From Methanomicrobia archaeon (lineage in GTDB: Archaea; Halobacteriota; Syntropharchaeia; Alkanophagales; Methanospirareceae), in the NCBI GenBank assembly GCA_016928455.1, contig JAFGKP010000026.1, positions 1 to 23,082 on the forward strand: a stretch of 23,082 nt of DNA, read 5' to 3'. The notes below the pieces were generated by a model. It was not told the DNA's origin and made no database searches. It saw nothing but the letters and a program-made list of their open reading frames with translations. Positions within the stretch are counted from its first letter, which is position 1; each line of letters begins with the position of its first letter. A program made the position numbers and the translations under genes. Below are positions 1 to 6,873 of this stretch, in pieces.

Positions 1-2
1 AT

Positions 3-131
3 TCGGGATCGTTGGCTTATCGGGGAGATACCAAAACAGACCAGGGGTATACTGGAGAAGTTGCACATACCTATTACGTAAACCGGGTGGAGTTAGGGGT
101 TAATTCGTTCGACAAAGAAGAAGTCATGTAA
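3..131 (+). CDS. Possible 3' end of an unidentified gene running in from the left edge
   Basis: An open frame enters at base 3 and ends at TAA 129-131, giving 42 codons with a protein-like composition; the last residues read NSFDKEEVM. No start codon lies inside the window, so this would be the C-terminus of a gene that begins to the left. I do not recognise the family. The two other plus frames also stay open for 26 to 33 codons, so the case rests only on composition. It is followed by about 100 AT-rich bases that separate it from the convergent mevalonate kinase gene. Confidence 0.3.
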   Translation, partial: SGSLAYRGDTKTDQGYTGEVAHTYYVNRVELGVNSFDKEEVM

Positions 132-227
132 GACTTAGAAAAACAAACAACTATTGGCGAACTGCGAACTCAGATTTCCTGGAATCAGGTTGCTCCAGAG
201 ACGTATAGATTGTGAAACAACACTCCA

Positions 228-1289
228 TCAACCACTCGTTTCTACTTTCAATCCTTCTCCTCCGGTCCGTACCGGCATGACGAGCGCGCCTTCAAGCTCC
301 ATCGCGGCCCGTATCTGCTCTTCGTGTCTTCCGGGCAGCACCAGGACCGAGCCGATACCACCGAGCTCGTCCGAGCCACCAGCGCCCGTCACTTTCGCGC
401 CCAGCGCACCCAGCGACTGTGCACTCTTCACGAGACTGCTCAACCGTCGCGGCACCACGCCGATCGCATCCAGCAGCCCGTGATTGCTGTTCAGCAATGT
501 ACCCAGCTTTACTGCATCGTCCGCTTCGAGCGCCTGGATCGCCTCGGTCGTGAGCTCTTCGGCCGCGTTACAGACCGCCTCGAAGAACGCCGGGAACTGC
601 TCTTTACGCGCTCGCACACCAGCAATCAGTGCTTTGGTCTTCAAGCTGAGATCACCCGCTTTTGCCGTGTCCATACTCAGCGATATGCTGCCCATGCACC
701 CAACGAGCAGTCTTAACTCGGGTAACTGCACGTGCTGCACCGCGCCCTGCTCCACGAGCACATACCCACCGTGGGTTGCGATGGCGGTATCAATCGGGCT
801 TGCGGCGCCCTGCACCCGCAGTTCCACCGCATGCGCGTCGCTCCGTATGCGCTCGAGATCGTTTCTAACGCCGAAATACTCCGTGAGCGCCGCGACAGTC
901 GCAACACAGGTCGCAGCAGAGGAGCCCAGGCCTGCAGAGAGCGGTATGCCGGACGTTATCGCGACGTGTACACCTTCGTCACCAATACCATAGCGCTCTT
1001 CAAGGTACTCGATTGCACCCGTAACGTAAGAAAGCGCCTGTGCCGCAGACCCGTAGTCTTTATATGGTTGTATTGTTTGGTCAGCCCCTTTTCGCGCCTC
1101 TAAGTCCAGTTCCAAGCCGAAGGTGGGGATGTTCTCGATAGTGACATGATAGCCGCTCTTAGCACGGGCGGTAACGTCGACGGTGAGCCGACGGTCGATC
1201 GCGGTGGCCAGTGCGCGCGTGCCGTAGACCACGAAGTGCTCACCGAAGAGGATCACCTTCGCGGGGACCGATGCCCTGACTTTCTTCAT
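228..1289 (-). CDS. mvk: Mevalonate kinase (GHMP kinase family)
   Basis: Catalyses ATP-dependent phosphorylation of mevalonate to 5-phosphomevalonate, an early step of the archaeal route to isoprenoid membrane lipids; cytosolic. The 353-residue chain has all three GHMP motifs. Motif 1 is PAKVILFGEH at residues 9-18. The ATP loop PLSAGLGSSAA lies at 116-126. The motif 3 region is KVTGAGG at about 299-305. The SPID stretch at 164-167 supplies the expected catalytic Asp (D167) and is followed by ATHGG, as in archaeal mevalonate kinases. The usual glycine-rich end of motif 3 is stretched by a short SDELGG segment before GSVLVL. The ATG sits inside the stop of the upstream HAD gene (ATGA overlap at 1286-1289), so the two are probably co-transcribed and translationally coupled. 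The assignment is firm. Confidence 0.93.
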   Translation of the reverse strand: MKKVRASVPAKVILFGEHFVVYGTRALATAIDRRLTVDVTARAKSGYHVTIENIPTFGLELDLEARKGADQTIQPYKDYGSAAQALSYVTGAIEYLEERYGIGDEGVHVAITSGIPLSAGLGSSAATCVATVAALTEYFGVRNDLERIRSDAHAVELRVQGAASPIDTAIATHGGYVLVEQGAVQHVQLPELRLLVGCMGSISLSMDTAKAGDLSLKTKALIAGVRARKEQFPAFFEAVCNAAEELTTEAIQALEADDAVKLGTLLNSNHGLLDAIGVVPRRLSSLVKSAQSLGALGAKVTGAGGSDELGGIGSVLVLPGRHEEQIRAAMELEGALVMPVRTGGEGLKVETSG

Positions 1290-1969
1290 GCTCTCTTCTC
1301 CGCATACGATTTTCTTTCTCTTCTACTACTTACGTAGTTAGTTAGGAAGGAAGCAAAGGGTTCAAGCGTAAATAGCTCCTCGAGCCGCTCGATATGCAGG
1401 TCACCAGCCGAGCCCAGGCCGACGCCAATGACAAGACAGCTCGCAGCCCGACCGGCCTGGAAGTCCGTTCTGGTATCCCCAACAAGTATCGCGTGCTCGG
1501 GTCTCACGGCGAGCTGTTCACATGCCTTGAGCACGATCTCTGCGTCCGGTTTGCCGCGCTCCACGTCATCGCCCGTAAGAACGGCGTCAAAATGACCCGT
1601 GAGGTGAAAGTGCTCCAGGATCTTTTTCACGTTCGCCCGTGGCGTATTCGTGACCAGGCCCACCTTGAGCCGGTACTCTTCCTGTGTACGGCGCAGTACC
1701 ACCTCGGCGTGTGGCATGAGCTCAACGAGCCCGATCAACTGCTGCTGCTCGCGGACACAGAACCAGGCAGCATCTTCGCCAAGCTGCAGTGTCGAGAGGT
1801 TATGCCGCAGATCAGGGCCCCAGCAGCGTGCTCTAAACGTTTCTCGACTCATTTCAGGCTTGTTGTAGGCCCGTAACATACTCGAGAAGGCCTGGTACCA
1901 GCTCTCGAACGAGTCGATAAGGACGCCATCGAGATCAAATAGAACGGCTTCAAGTTCGCTCCGAATCAT
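1286..1969 (-). CDS. HAD-superfamily hydrolase (phosphoglycolate phosphatase-like)
   Basis: A 227-residue HAD phosphatase. Motif I is FDLDGVLID at about residues 11-19, with nucleophile D12 and acid/base D14. Motif II is the Thr of LVTNTP. Motif III is the Lys of ERGKPD. Motif IV is VGDTRTD. A helical cap lies between motifs I and II, as in the subfamily I (Gph/PpaX-like) phosphatases. The substrate cannot be read from sequence; small phosphate esters such as phosphoglycolate, or pyrophosphate, are possible. It is the first gene of a two-gene minus-strand unit whose stop overlaps the mevalonate kinase start, which is suggestive but does not show that it dephosphorylates a mevalonate-pathway intermediate. 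A TATA-like element about 29 nt before the ATG suggests a leaderless or nearly leaderless message. Confidence 0.85.
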   Translation of the reverse strand: MIRSELEAVLFDLDGVLIDSFESWYQAFSSMLRAYNKPEMSRETFRARCWGPDLRHNLSTLQLGEDAAWFCVREQQQLIGLVELMPHAEVVLRRTQEEYRLKVGLVTNTPRANVKKILEHFHLTGHFDAVLTGDDVERGKPDAEIVLKACEQLAVRPEHAILVGDTRTDFQAGRAASCLVIGVGLGSAGDLHIERLEELFTLEPFASFLTNYVSSRRERKSYAEKRA

Positions 1970-1993
1970 CGTGAGTAGTATTAGCGGCGCAAC

Positions 1994-2003
1994 GTTTTAA
2001 AGG
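1994..2003 (-). promoter_or_regulatory. TATA-like promoter of the HAD-mvk pair
   Basis: On the minus strand the sequence reads CCTTTAAAAC, a good archaeal TATA box centred about 29 nt before the HAD ATG. With the usual 24-27 nt spacing, transcription would start at or within a few bases of the start codon. No Shine-Dalgarno-like sequence precedes that ATG, which fits leaderless translation. Confidence 0.5.
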
Positions 2004-2075
2004 TATCATGAGCTAAAATGCCCGCACAAGGTTCCGCTGAACACTTATTAACTGCTAACCACTTCTTTTTCCCTG

Positions 2076-2756
2076 ATGCCCGCCTACATTGATCTCAACG
2101 TGCACGCGTACCCCGAAACCGAGACGCCGGCAGAGGATCTTCTGCGTGTTGCGAAACGGTATGGCTTTGCACAGATCGCCATTACCAATGACGACAGCCA
2201 CGTGCTCCAGGAGTGCTCGTTGGATGATCTGATCCTCGGTGTTGAGATACAGGCGCAGACCGTGACGGAGCTGAAGCGAAAGCTCCGGCAGTTCGGGGGC
2301 AAGGGTATCGTCATCGCGGTGCACGGCGGTGACGAGAAGATCAACAGAGCCGCGGTCGAGAATCCGAAGGTGGACATTTTGACCCATCCGTACAGTGAGA
2401 AGGGCGAGAGTGCGTTAAGCTACGTGCTGGTGCGGTTCGCTGCTGAGAACGGCGTGGCCATCGATTTTAATATGGACGCGCTCATCCAGAGCAGGCGGGG
2501 TGAGCGCGCACGTATCCTGAGCAAGATGCGGGAGCAGTTGAAGCTCGTCCGGAAGTACAAGGCACCGATGATCTTAACCAGTCACGCGCACTCGATATAC
2601 GACTTGAGAGCGCCCCGGGAGCTGATCGCGCTGGCTGCACTCTTCGGCATGACCGGTGAGGAGGCACTGCGTGCGCTTTCCGAGACGCCGCGAGGCGTGG
2701 TGGCGAAGCGATGGAAGAAGGAGGGCGAGGTGGAGGTGCTCGGATGGCGCGAATAA
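2076..2756 (+). CDS. rnp3: Ribonuclease P protein subunit p30 (RNase P component 3)
   Basis: Protein subunit of archaeal RNase P, which trims the 5' leader of pre-tRNA; the orthologue of eukaryotic Rpp30. The 226-residue protein has the PHP-like TIM-barrel pattern of this family: YIDLNVHAYPE at residues 4-14, GVEIQA near 55, VHGGDEKINRAA near 84-95, VDILTHPY near 99-106, and a late THAHS-type strand near 169. The PHP metal-binding residues are only partly kept, as is normal for Rpp30, which acts as a scaffold and pairs with Pop5. The next gene is Pop5, the known interaction partner, starting 29 bases beyond this stop, so the pair is almost certainly co-transcribed. Confidence 0.93.
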   Translation: MPAYIDLNVHAYPETETPAEDLLRVAKRYGFAQIAITNDDSHVLQECSLDDLILGVEIQAQTVTELKRKLRQFGGKGIVIAVHGGDEKINRAAVENPKVDILTHPYSEKGESALSYVLVRFAAENGVAIDFNMDALIQSRRGERARILSKMREQLKLVRKYKAPMILTSHAHSIYDLRAPRELIALAALFGMTGEEALRALSETPRGVVAKRWKKEGEVEVLGWRE

Positions 2757-2785
2757 TGGCGGATTTCCTCTTTTGCTTGCTCTGC

Positions 2786-3121
2786 ATGGTTTATACCCCG
2801 CCCACGCTCAGAGAGCGCCGCCGTTATCTCCGATTCGAAGTGCTCTGCGAGCGCCATGTTGATAAAAGAGCTGTGCTGAAGGAGATTTGGGACTCGTTAT
2901 ACGCGCTCTACGGCGATCTCGGTGCGAGCGAGAGCAAGCTCTGGCTGATCGAGTATCACCCGACCGAGGACGGTACACGGGGGGTCGGCATCATCCGGTG
3001 CGCCCATAATCGGGTCGAGGAGGTCCGTGCCGCGCTCGCCTGTATCCATGTGATTGATACTGCGAGGATTGGTATACGGGTCGTCAAAACGTCAGGCACG
3101 ATAAAGGGCGCTACAAAGTAG
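2786..3121 (+). CDS. rnp2: Ribonuclease P protein component 2 (Pop5)
   Basis: Pop5 forms a heterotetramer with p30 and supports the catalytic domain of RNase P RNA. The N-terminal signature TPPTLRERRRYLRFEV is diagnostic, and the later WLIEYHPTEDGTRGVGIIRC segment fits the RRM-like alpha/beta fold; length 111 residues. I chose the ATG at 2786 because archaeal Pop5 proteins begin only a few residues before PPTLRE. In-frame ATGs at 2744 and 2756 would add a hydrophobic FLFCLLC stretch foreign to the family. However, the ATG at 2756 overlaps the p30 stop as TAATG, a common coupling arrangement, so that start cannot be excluded. None of the candidates has a clear ribosome binding site. The adjacent p30 gene strongly supports the call. 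Confidence 0.9.
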   Translation: MVYTPPTLRERRRYLRFEVLCERHVDKRAVLKEIWDSLYALYGDLGASESKLWLIEYHPTEDGTRGVGIIRCAHNRVEEVRAALACIHVIDTARIGIRVVKTSGTIKGATK

Positions 3122-3206
3122 CGTTGTGCACCCCCCTACCACCCGGTAGCCTACCACCCGATATGGAAGCGCGCATCGAATCGCCTCGCGGTAACCCGAT
3201 AGATAC

Positions 3207-3215
3207 TTATTTATA
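3207..3215 (+). promoter_or_regulatory. TATA box of the PRC-barrel gene
   Basis: The sequence TTATTTATA is centred about 29 nt before the ATG at 3241. This spacing puts the transcript start only a few bases before the coding region, implying a near-leaderless message and a promoter separate from that of the RNase P pair. Confidence 0.5.
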
Positions 3216-3240
3216 CTGCCTTCCACTCATAAAGAGCATT

Positions 3241-3519
3241 ATGGAAATACAATTATCGTCGTTATACGGGCAGGATTTGTATACCGATCGAGGCATCTAC
3301 GTGGGCAAGGTTGAGGATGTGACTGTTGACATCAAGGAGAAGCGAATCTCAGGCATCGCCGTGAAGAACGTCAGTCCCAATGCGTTCAATGTGGGCAGGA
3401 AGAAGGGCGTGATCATTCCGTATCGCTGGGTCACCGCGATCGGTGATATCGTGATCGTTAAGCATGTGAGGCGTCAACTCTCGGAAGAGCACGAGGAAGC
3501 AGAGGAGCGCGAACGATAA
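3241..3519 (+). CDS. PRC-barrel domain protein
   Basis: A 92-residue single-domain protein. The pattern LYGQDLYTDRGIYVGKVEDV, then a DIKEKRISGIAV strand and a VIIPYRWVTAIGDIVIV stretch, is the small beta-barrel of the PRC family, known from the photosynthetic reaction centre H subunit and from RimM. Stand-alone archaeal PRC-barrel proteins are common and mostly uncharacterised; roles in RNA processing or as adaptors have been suggested. The C-terminus is a charged tail rich in Glu and Arg. An upstream in-frame start at 3124 would add 39 proline-rich residues of low quality; the TATA box at 3207-3215 supports the ATG at 3241. Its place between RNase P and Thg1-like genes hints at RNA metabolism, but that is only context. 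Confidence 0.8.
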   Translation: MEIQLSSLYGQDLYTDRGIYVGKVEDVTVDIKEKRISGIAVKNVSPNAFNVGRKKGVIIPYRWVTAIGDIVIVKHVRRQLSEEHEEAEERER

Positions 3520-3590
3520 ACCTGACCTGATTTGATTAGAGAGCGCGGAACGGCGCCAACCGCAGTACATACAGCGTGGATCAAATCCCG

Positions 3591-4391
3591 ATGACGGCTC
3601 AGAGCCGGGTATGGAGTGAGCCCGCGGAGGATGACCGCGAGCTATACGCGGCGATCAAGGCGCTACCCCCGCTCATTGTGCGTGCCGATGGTCGCAACTT
3701 CCGTCGGCTCTTGCAGCAGGATTTCTCAAAACCGTTTGATACGCGATTTGCCACCGGCATGGCAGATGCCGTGACACTCTTCTTTCAGCAGAGCGGCTTC
3801 GACCCACTTCTTGCGTTTGTCTTCTCCGATGAGGTGAGTCTCTGCTTCACGCACGTTCCGTTCAGAGGCCGGCTGGAGAAGCTCGATTCGGTCATTGCGA
3901 GTTATCTGGCAAGTGCAGTAACGCTCGTGCTGGGATTTACCGAGCCCATTGCCTTCGATGCTCGGGTCATTCCTATCTGCGATCTTAACGAGGGATTACG
4001 GGCATACCTCGCGCACCGGCAGGCGGAAGCGTGGCGAAATCATAGCAATGCGTATGGCTATTACGGCTTGCAAACGCTGGGGCTGAGTAGACGAGCGGCG
4101 GAAACGCGCGTGAAAGGGATGAAGGCGGCGGAGGTGCACGAGCTGCTGTATCGCCAGGGTATTAACCTGAATGAGACGCCCTCGTGGCAGCGGCGTGGCA
4201 TGATCGTAGCACGAGAAGCATACGAAAAAGCGGGCTACGATCGTAAGGCCGAGCGAGCGGTAACGGTAACGCGGTTCAGAATCGTTCAGCTCTGGGAGCT
4301 GCCGCTCTTTGGCACCGAGGACGGGCAACGGCTGCTCACCCGCCTCTTCGCGCGCGAAGCGATCAGCACAAGAGGTACAGACGTTGTTTGA
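3591..4391 (+). CDS. Thg1-like 3'-5' polymerase (tRNA-His guanylyltransferase family)
   Basis: Thg1/TLP enzymes add nucleotides to the 5' end of tRNA in the 3'-5' direction, either as G-1 on tRNA-His or in template-dependent 5'-end repair. From the ATG the protein is 266 residues. Visible motifs are VRADGRNFRRL (Asp near residue 33) and FSDEVSLCF (Asp-Glu near 80-81), which supply the metal-binding carboxylates; HRQAEAWRNHSN near 142-153, the family's conserved helix; and GINLNETPSWQRRG toward the end. All catalytic residues are present. An in-frame GTG at 3576 would add five residues; I prefer the ATG but neither has a clear ribosome binding site. The stop lies 8 bases inside the DUF2119 gene, so the two form an operon. 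The choice between strict Thg1 and repair-type TLP is not settled by sequence. Confidence 0.88.
   Translation: MTAQSRVWSEPAEDDRELYAAIKALPPLIVRADGRNFRRLLQQDFSKPFDTRFATGMADAVTLFFQQSGFDPLLAFVFSDEVSLCFTHVPFRGRLEKLDSVIASYLASAVTLVLGFTEPIAFDARVIPICDLNEGLRAYLAHRQAEAWRNHSNAYGYYGLQTLGLSRRAAETRVKGMKAAEVHELLYRQGINLNETPSWQRRGMIVAREAYEKAGYDRKAERAVTVTRFRIVQLWELPLFGTEDGQRLLTRLFAREAISTRGTDVV
4372..4376 (+). promoter_or_regulatory. Ribosome binding site that fixes a TTG start
   Basis: GAGGT lies 7 nt before the TTG at 4384, inside the end of the Thg1-like gene. It is the best match to the archaeal anti-Shine-Dalgarno near this junction and argues that the DUF2119 gene starts at this TTG rather than at the far upstream in-frame ATG at 4309. 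Confidence 0.55.
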
Positions 4392-5031
4392 GCCGCAGAC
4401 CGTCTTCGGTGTGCGGCTGTACGCTGCCCGGGGATCAGTGTCAGGCCCGACAAGGCTCGTGATTGGCGGGCTCCACGGGGACGAAGGCCTGTTCACGACA
4501 CCCTTTATCGAGCGATTAGCCACTGCGGAGCTCACTGCCGGCGATGCGATCCTTGTGCCGAGCCTCGTTGCGGATGGCAGGTACATCGGCGTCCTTTCCG
4601 AAGAGTACTATAAGAGCGCTGCGGGTAAGCTTTTGCTCAGGCTCATTCACCGATATAGGCCTTCGTTCTATTTTGAGCTCCATGCTTATGGTCAGCAGTC
4701 GTATGAGCGCTTAACCGATCCCGAGCGTGTACATAAGATCGGCGTACCGCACTTCATCGAGCTGGGTAACGGTATCCTTATCGGCTCAATCGCACCACTC
4801 CTTCGTCGGCGATTCACGAGCGAGGATTTCTGCATGACGATCGAAATACCGAAATGGACCAGTGAGGACGAGCTGGTCAGCGAGTCCGTGCTGGAGTTGT
4901 TACGGATCGCGCTTGCGAGCCGTGATCGAGCCGCGTTGATGCAGACGTATAGAGCACGGTATCCAACGCAGGTGAAGCATGCGGAGGAGCTCTTCAACCG
5001 TTATTATCGCCATTTCTTGAAGCCATTTTAA
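4384..5031 (+). CDS. DUF2119 family protein (M14/AstE-like peptidase fold)
   Basis: Uncharacterised protein family that I associate with methanogenic archaea. The motif IGGLHGDEG near residues 26-34 is like the zinc-binding HxxE loop of succinylglutamate desuccinylase/M14 carboxypeptidases. FYFELHAYG near 101-109 would supply the later zinc-binding His, and TIEIPKW near 158-164 a candidate catalytic Glu. A zinc-dependent amidase or carboxypeptidase on a small substrate is therefore plausible, but the substrate is unknown. I take TTG at 4384 as start (215 residues) because GAGGT lies 7 nt upstream. The ATG at 4309 would add 25 residues that are only an out-of-frame reading of the Thg1-like gene. 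The 8-bp overlap indicates coupled translation with that gene; a joint function is inference only. Confidence 0.75.
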   Translation: MFEPQTVFGVRLYAARGSVSGPTRLVIGGLHGDEGLFTTPFIERLATAELTAGDAILVPSLVADGRYIGVLSEEYYKSAAGKLLLRLIHRYRPSFYFELHAYGQQSYERLTDPERVHKIGVPHFIELGNGILIGSIAPLLRRRFTSEDFCMTIEIPKWTSEDELVSESVLELLRIALASRDRAALMQTYRARYPTQVKHAEELFNRYYRHFLKPF

Positions 5032-5088
5032 GCACCGTGCAGCATGGCACACTGTCGTTCTCGTCGGAAAAGGAACGGTCTGCGAAAT

Positions 5089-5098
5089 TGTTATATAT
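5089..5098 (+). promoter_or_regulatory. TATA box of the UbiB-like kinase gene
   Basis: TGTTATATAT ends 55 nt before the ATG at 5154, predicting a leader of about 30-35 nt. The leader holds four GATAA/GATAAG-like words between 5122 and 5150. It also holds GGTGAT at 5134-5139, which can pair with the archaeal 16S 3' end, although the 14-nt spacing to the ATG is long. Confidence 0.45.
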
Positions 5099-5153
5099 CC
5101 GTTCGCTCTTATGTTATTGCGCGATAAGATAACGGTGATAAGGCGATAACCAC

Positions 5154-6788
5154 ATGTTCAGACTCACGAAGCGCGTAATTGTGATCCTCAAAGTGGTATG
5201 GAAGTATCACCTGATCTCATCCCTGCTGGGGTTCTATCGGAGCTTTGCGAAGGGCGGTATACCCAGCGAGCCCATCTGCGCACCTGCGGAGGGCTGGGAA
5301 GCGGAGGGCGAGCGGCTGCGATTGGCACTCACCGAGCTCGGTCCCACGTTCATCAAGCTCGGCCAGTTGTTGAGCCAGCGGCCCGATATCGTGCCGCCAC
5401 CGATTATTGTTGAGCTGCAGAAATTGCAATCCGGCGTCGCCCCGCTACCCTTTGAAGAGATCAACCGTTCCGTAACCTTCCCCTGCGAATGTGTTGACGA
5501 GGCAACGGGCGAGAAATATTCGACCTGCAGACAGCTGGAGGACGTCTTTCAAGAAATAAATAAGGAGCCACTCGCAAGTGGCTCGATCGCGCAGATTTAC
5601 CGTGCGAAGCTGGATGATAACGAGGTGGTGGTGAAGGTGCTGAAACCTGAGATCGAGCGTGTGATTGACGCGGACCTCAGGCTGCTCAGGTTGATGCTTC
5701 CGGTCGGTGCGCGGGTACTCCGTGTGAAAGGCTTCGATCCCGAGCTCATTGTCGATGAGCTCTCGACCATGCTCAAGAACGAGATCGATCTGCGACTCGA
5801 GGCGCTGCATATCGAGCGGTTCCAGCGGAACTTCAAGAACTGGGATAAGGTCGTTATCCCGCGCGTCTACTGGGAGTTCACTAATAACCGGGTCATCGTG
5901 ATGGACTTCATCAAGGGGCCGACGGCGGGCAAGCGGCCGTCACTGACTGATGAGCAAGCGCGGTATTACGCGAACCTCATCACGAAGGCGTTTCTGCAGA
6001 TGGTCTACGTCGACGGATTTTTCCACGCTGATCCGCACAGTGGTAATATCATCCTGCTTCTCGAGGACGAAAAGATCGCCTTCCTCGATTTCGGCGCCGT
6101 CGGCCGGCTGAGAGAGGAGGTGATGCTCGATGCGCTCGAGGTCTTCTACGCCTTTTTCACGGGCGACGTAAGCAAGGCGCTCAAAGGGTTTCTGCGGCTC
6201 GTCAATATAACGGAGAAGGATATCGATATCGATGCTTTCTATGCTGATCTTGACGAGCTGATCGAGAAGTTTCAAGCGGGCCGTTACGAGAAGGGGCAGG
6301 GCGATAACCTCGCACGGCTCTCGCTCAAATATAAACTCCCTGCGCCCCGAGCCTTCGTCGTCCTGGAACGGGCGATTTTGCTCGTCGAGGGCGTCTGTAA
6401 CAATTTGTATCGCTACTATGATATTAAGGAGGCAATTGCTGAGCAGTTCACTGTCAATGAGCTGCTGAAGCAGGAGATCAAGCGCGGCGTGAAACGGCTC
6501 AGCGACGCTTCAGTCAAGCTGGTGCGCAACTTACCGGACATTATTGATCATTACAGCGAATACCGGCCGCAGAGTGCACCGGATTCGACGCCCGAACGGC
6601 ATGCATCACCGAACGCTCATTACGCACCGTACGTCGTTGCGAGCATCATTGCTGGTATCGGCCTGCTTTTCCCGCTCTGCACCTCACTCGGCGGGCTGAA
6701 CGTCACACCGCAGGCAAACGTATTCGTGCCGCTGGTCGCACTGGTGCTGGCGGCACTCGTTACGCTGTTCGCCAGTCCGCGGAAATGA
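5154..6788 (+). CDS. UbiB/ABC1/ADCK-family atypical kinase
   Basis: Membrane-associated protein-kinase-like ATPase of the COQ8/UbiB family. In bacteria and mitochondria these support quinone synthesis; in archaea a role with membrane lipids, methanophenazine or quinones is likely but unproven. Motifs in the 544 residues: KLGQ at 68-71 (the KxGQ signature), a nucleotide loop ASGS at 141-144 where the family normally has an Ala-rich AAAS, the VVVKVLKP lysine at 161, NEIDLR at 209-214, HADPHSGN at 291-298 and LDFGAVG at 311-317. A roughly 15-residue insertion with three Cys (FPCECVDEATGEKYSTC) precedes the loop. Two membrane helices lie near 493-512 and 522-540, the usual C-terminal anchor. It is monocistronic and converges on the antiporter gene with an 85-bp gap that shows no clear hairpin. 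Confidence 0.9.
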   Translation: MFRLTKRVIVILKVVWKYHLISSLLGFYRSFAKGGIPSEPICAPAEGWEAEGERLRLALTELGPTFIKLGQLLSQRPDIVPPPIIVELQKLQSGVAPLPFEEINRSVTFPCECVDEATGEKYSTCRQLEDVFQEINKEPLASGSIAQIYRAKLDDNEVVVKVLKPEIERVIDADLRLLRLMLPVGARVLRVKGFDPELIVDELSTMLKNEIDLRLEALHIERFQRNFKNWDKVVIPRVYWEFTNNRVIVMDFIKGPTAGKRPSLTDEQARYYANLITKAFLQMVYVDGFFHADPHSGNIILLLEDEKIAFLDFGAVGRLREEVMLDALEVFYAFFTGDVSKALKGFLRLVNITEKDIDIDAFYADLDELIEKFQAGRYEKGQGDNLARLSLKYKLPAPRAFVVLERAILLVEGVCNNLYRYYDIKEAIAEQFTVNELLKQEIKRGVKRLSDASVKLVRNLPDIIDHYSEYRPQSAPDSTPERHASPNAHYAPYVVASIIAGIGLLFPLCTSLGGLNVTPQANVFVPLVALVLAALVTLFASPRK

Positions 6789-6873
6789 GTCTGGGAGACT
6801 GCCGCTGGTACGAATTCGCCTGCCACACCCATCCTCAATGTTGACAAACAACTGTTCGTACAACCCGAACGGG

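Noticed and set aside
3996..4586. A 196-codon minus-strand reading across the Thg1-like/DUF2119 junction
   Set aside because: Both plus-strand genes have clear family motifs here; the minus reading has none.
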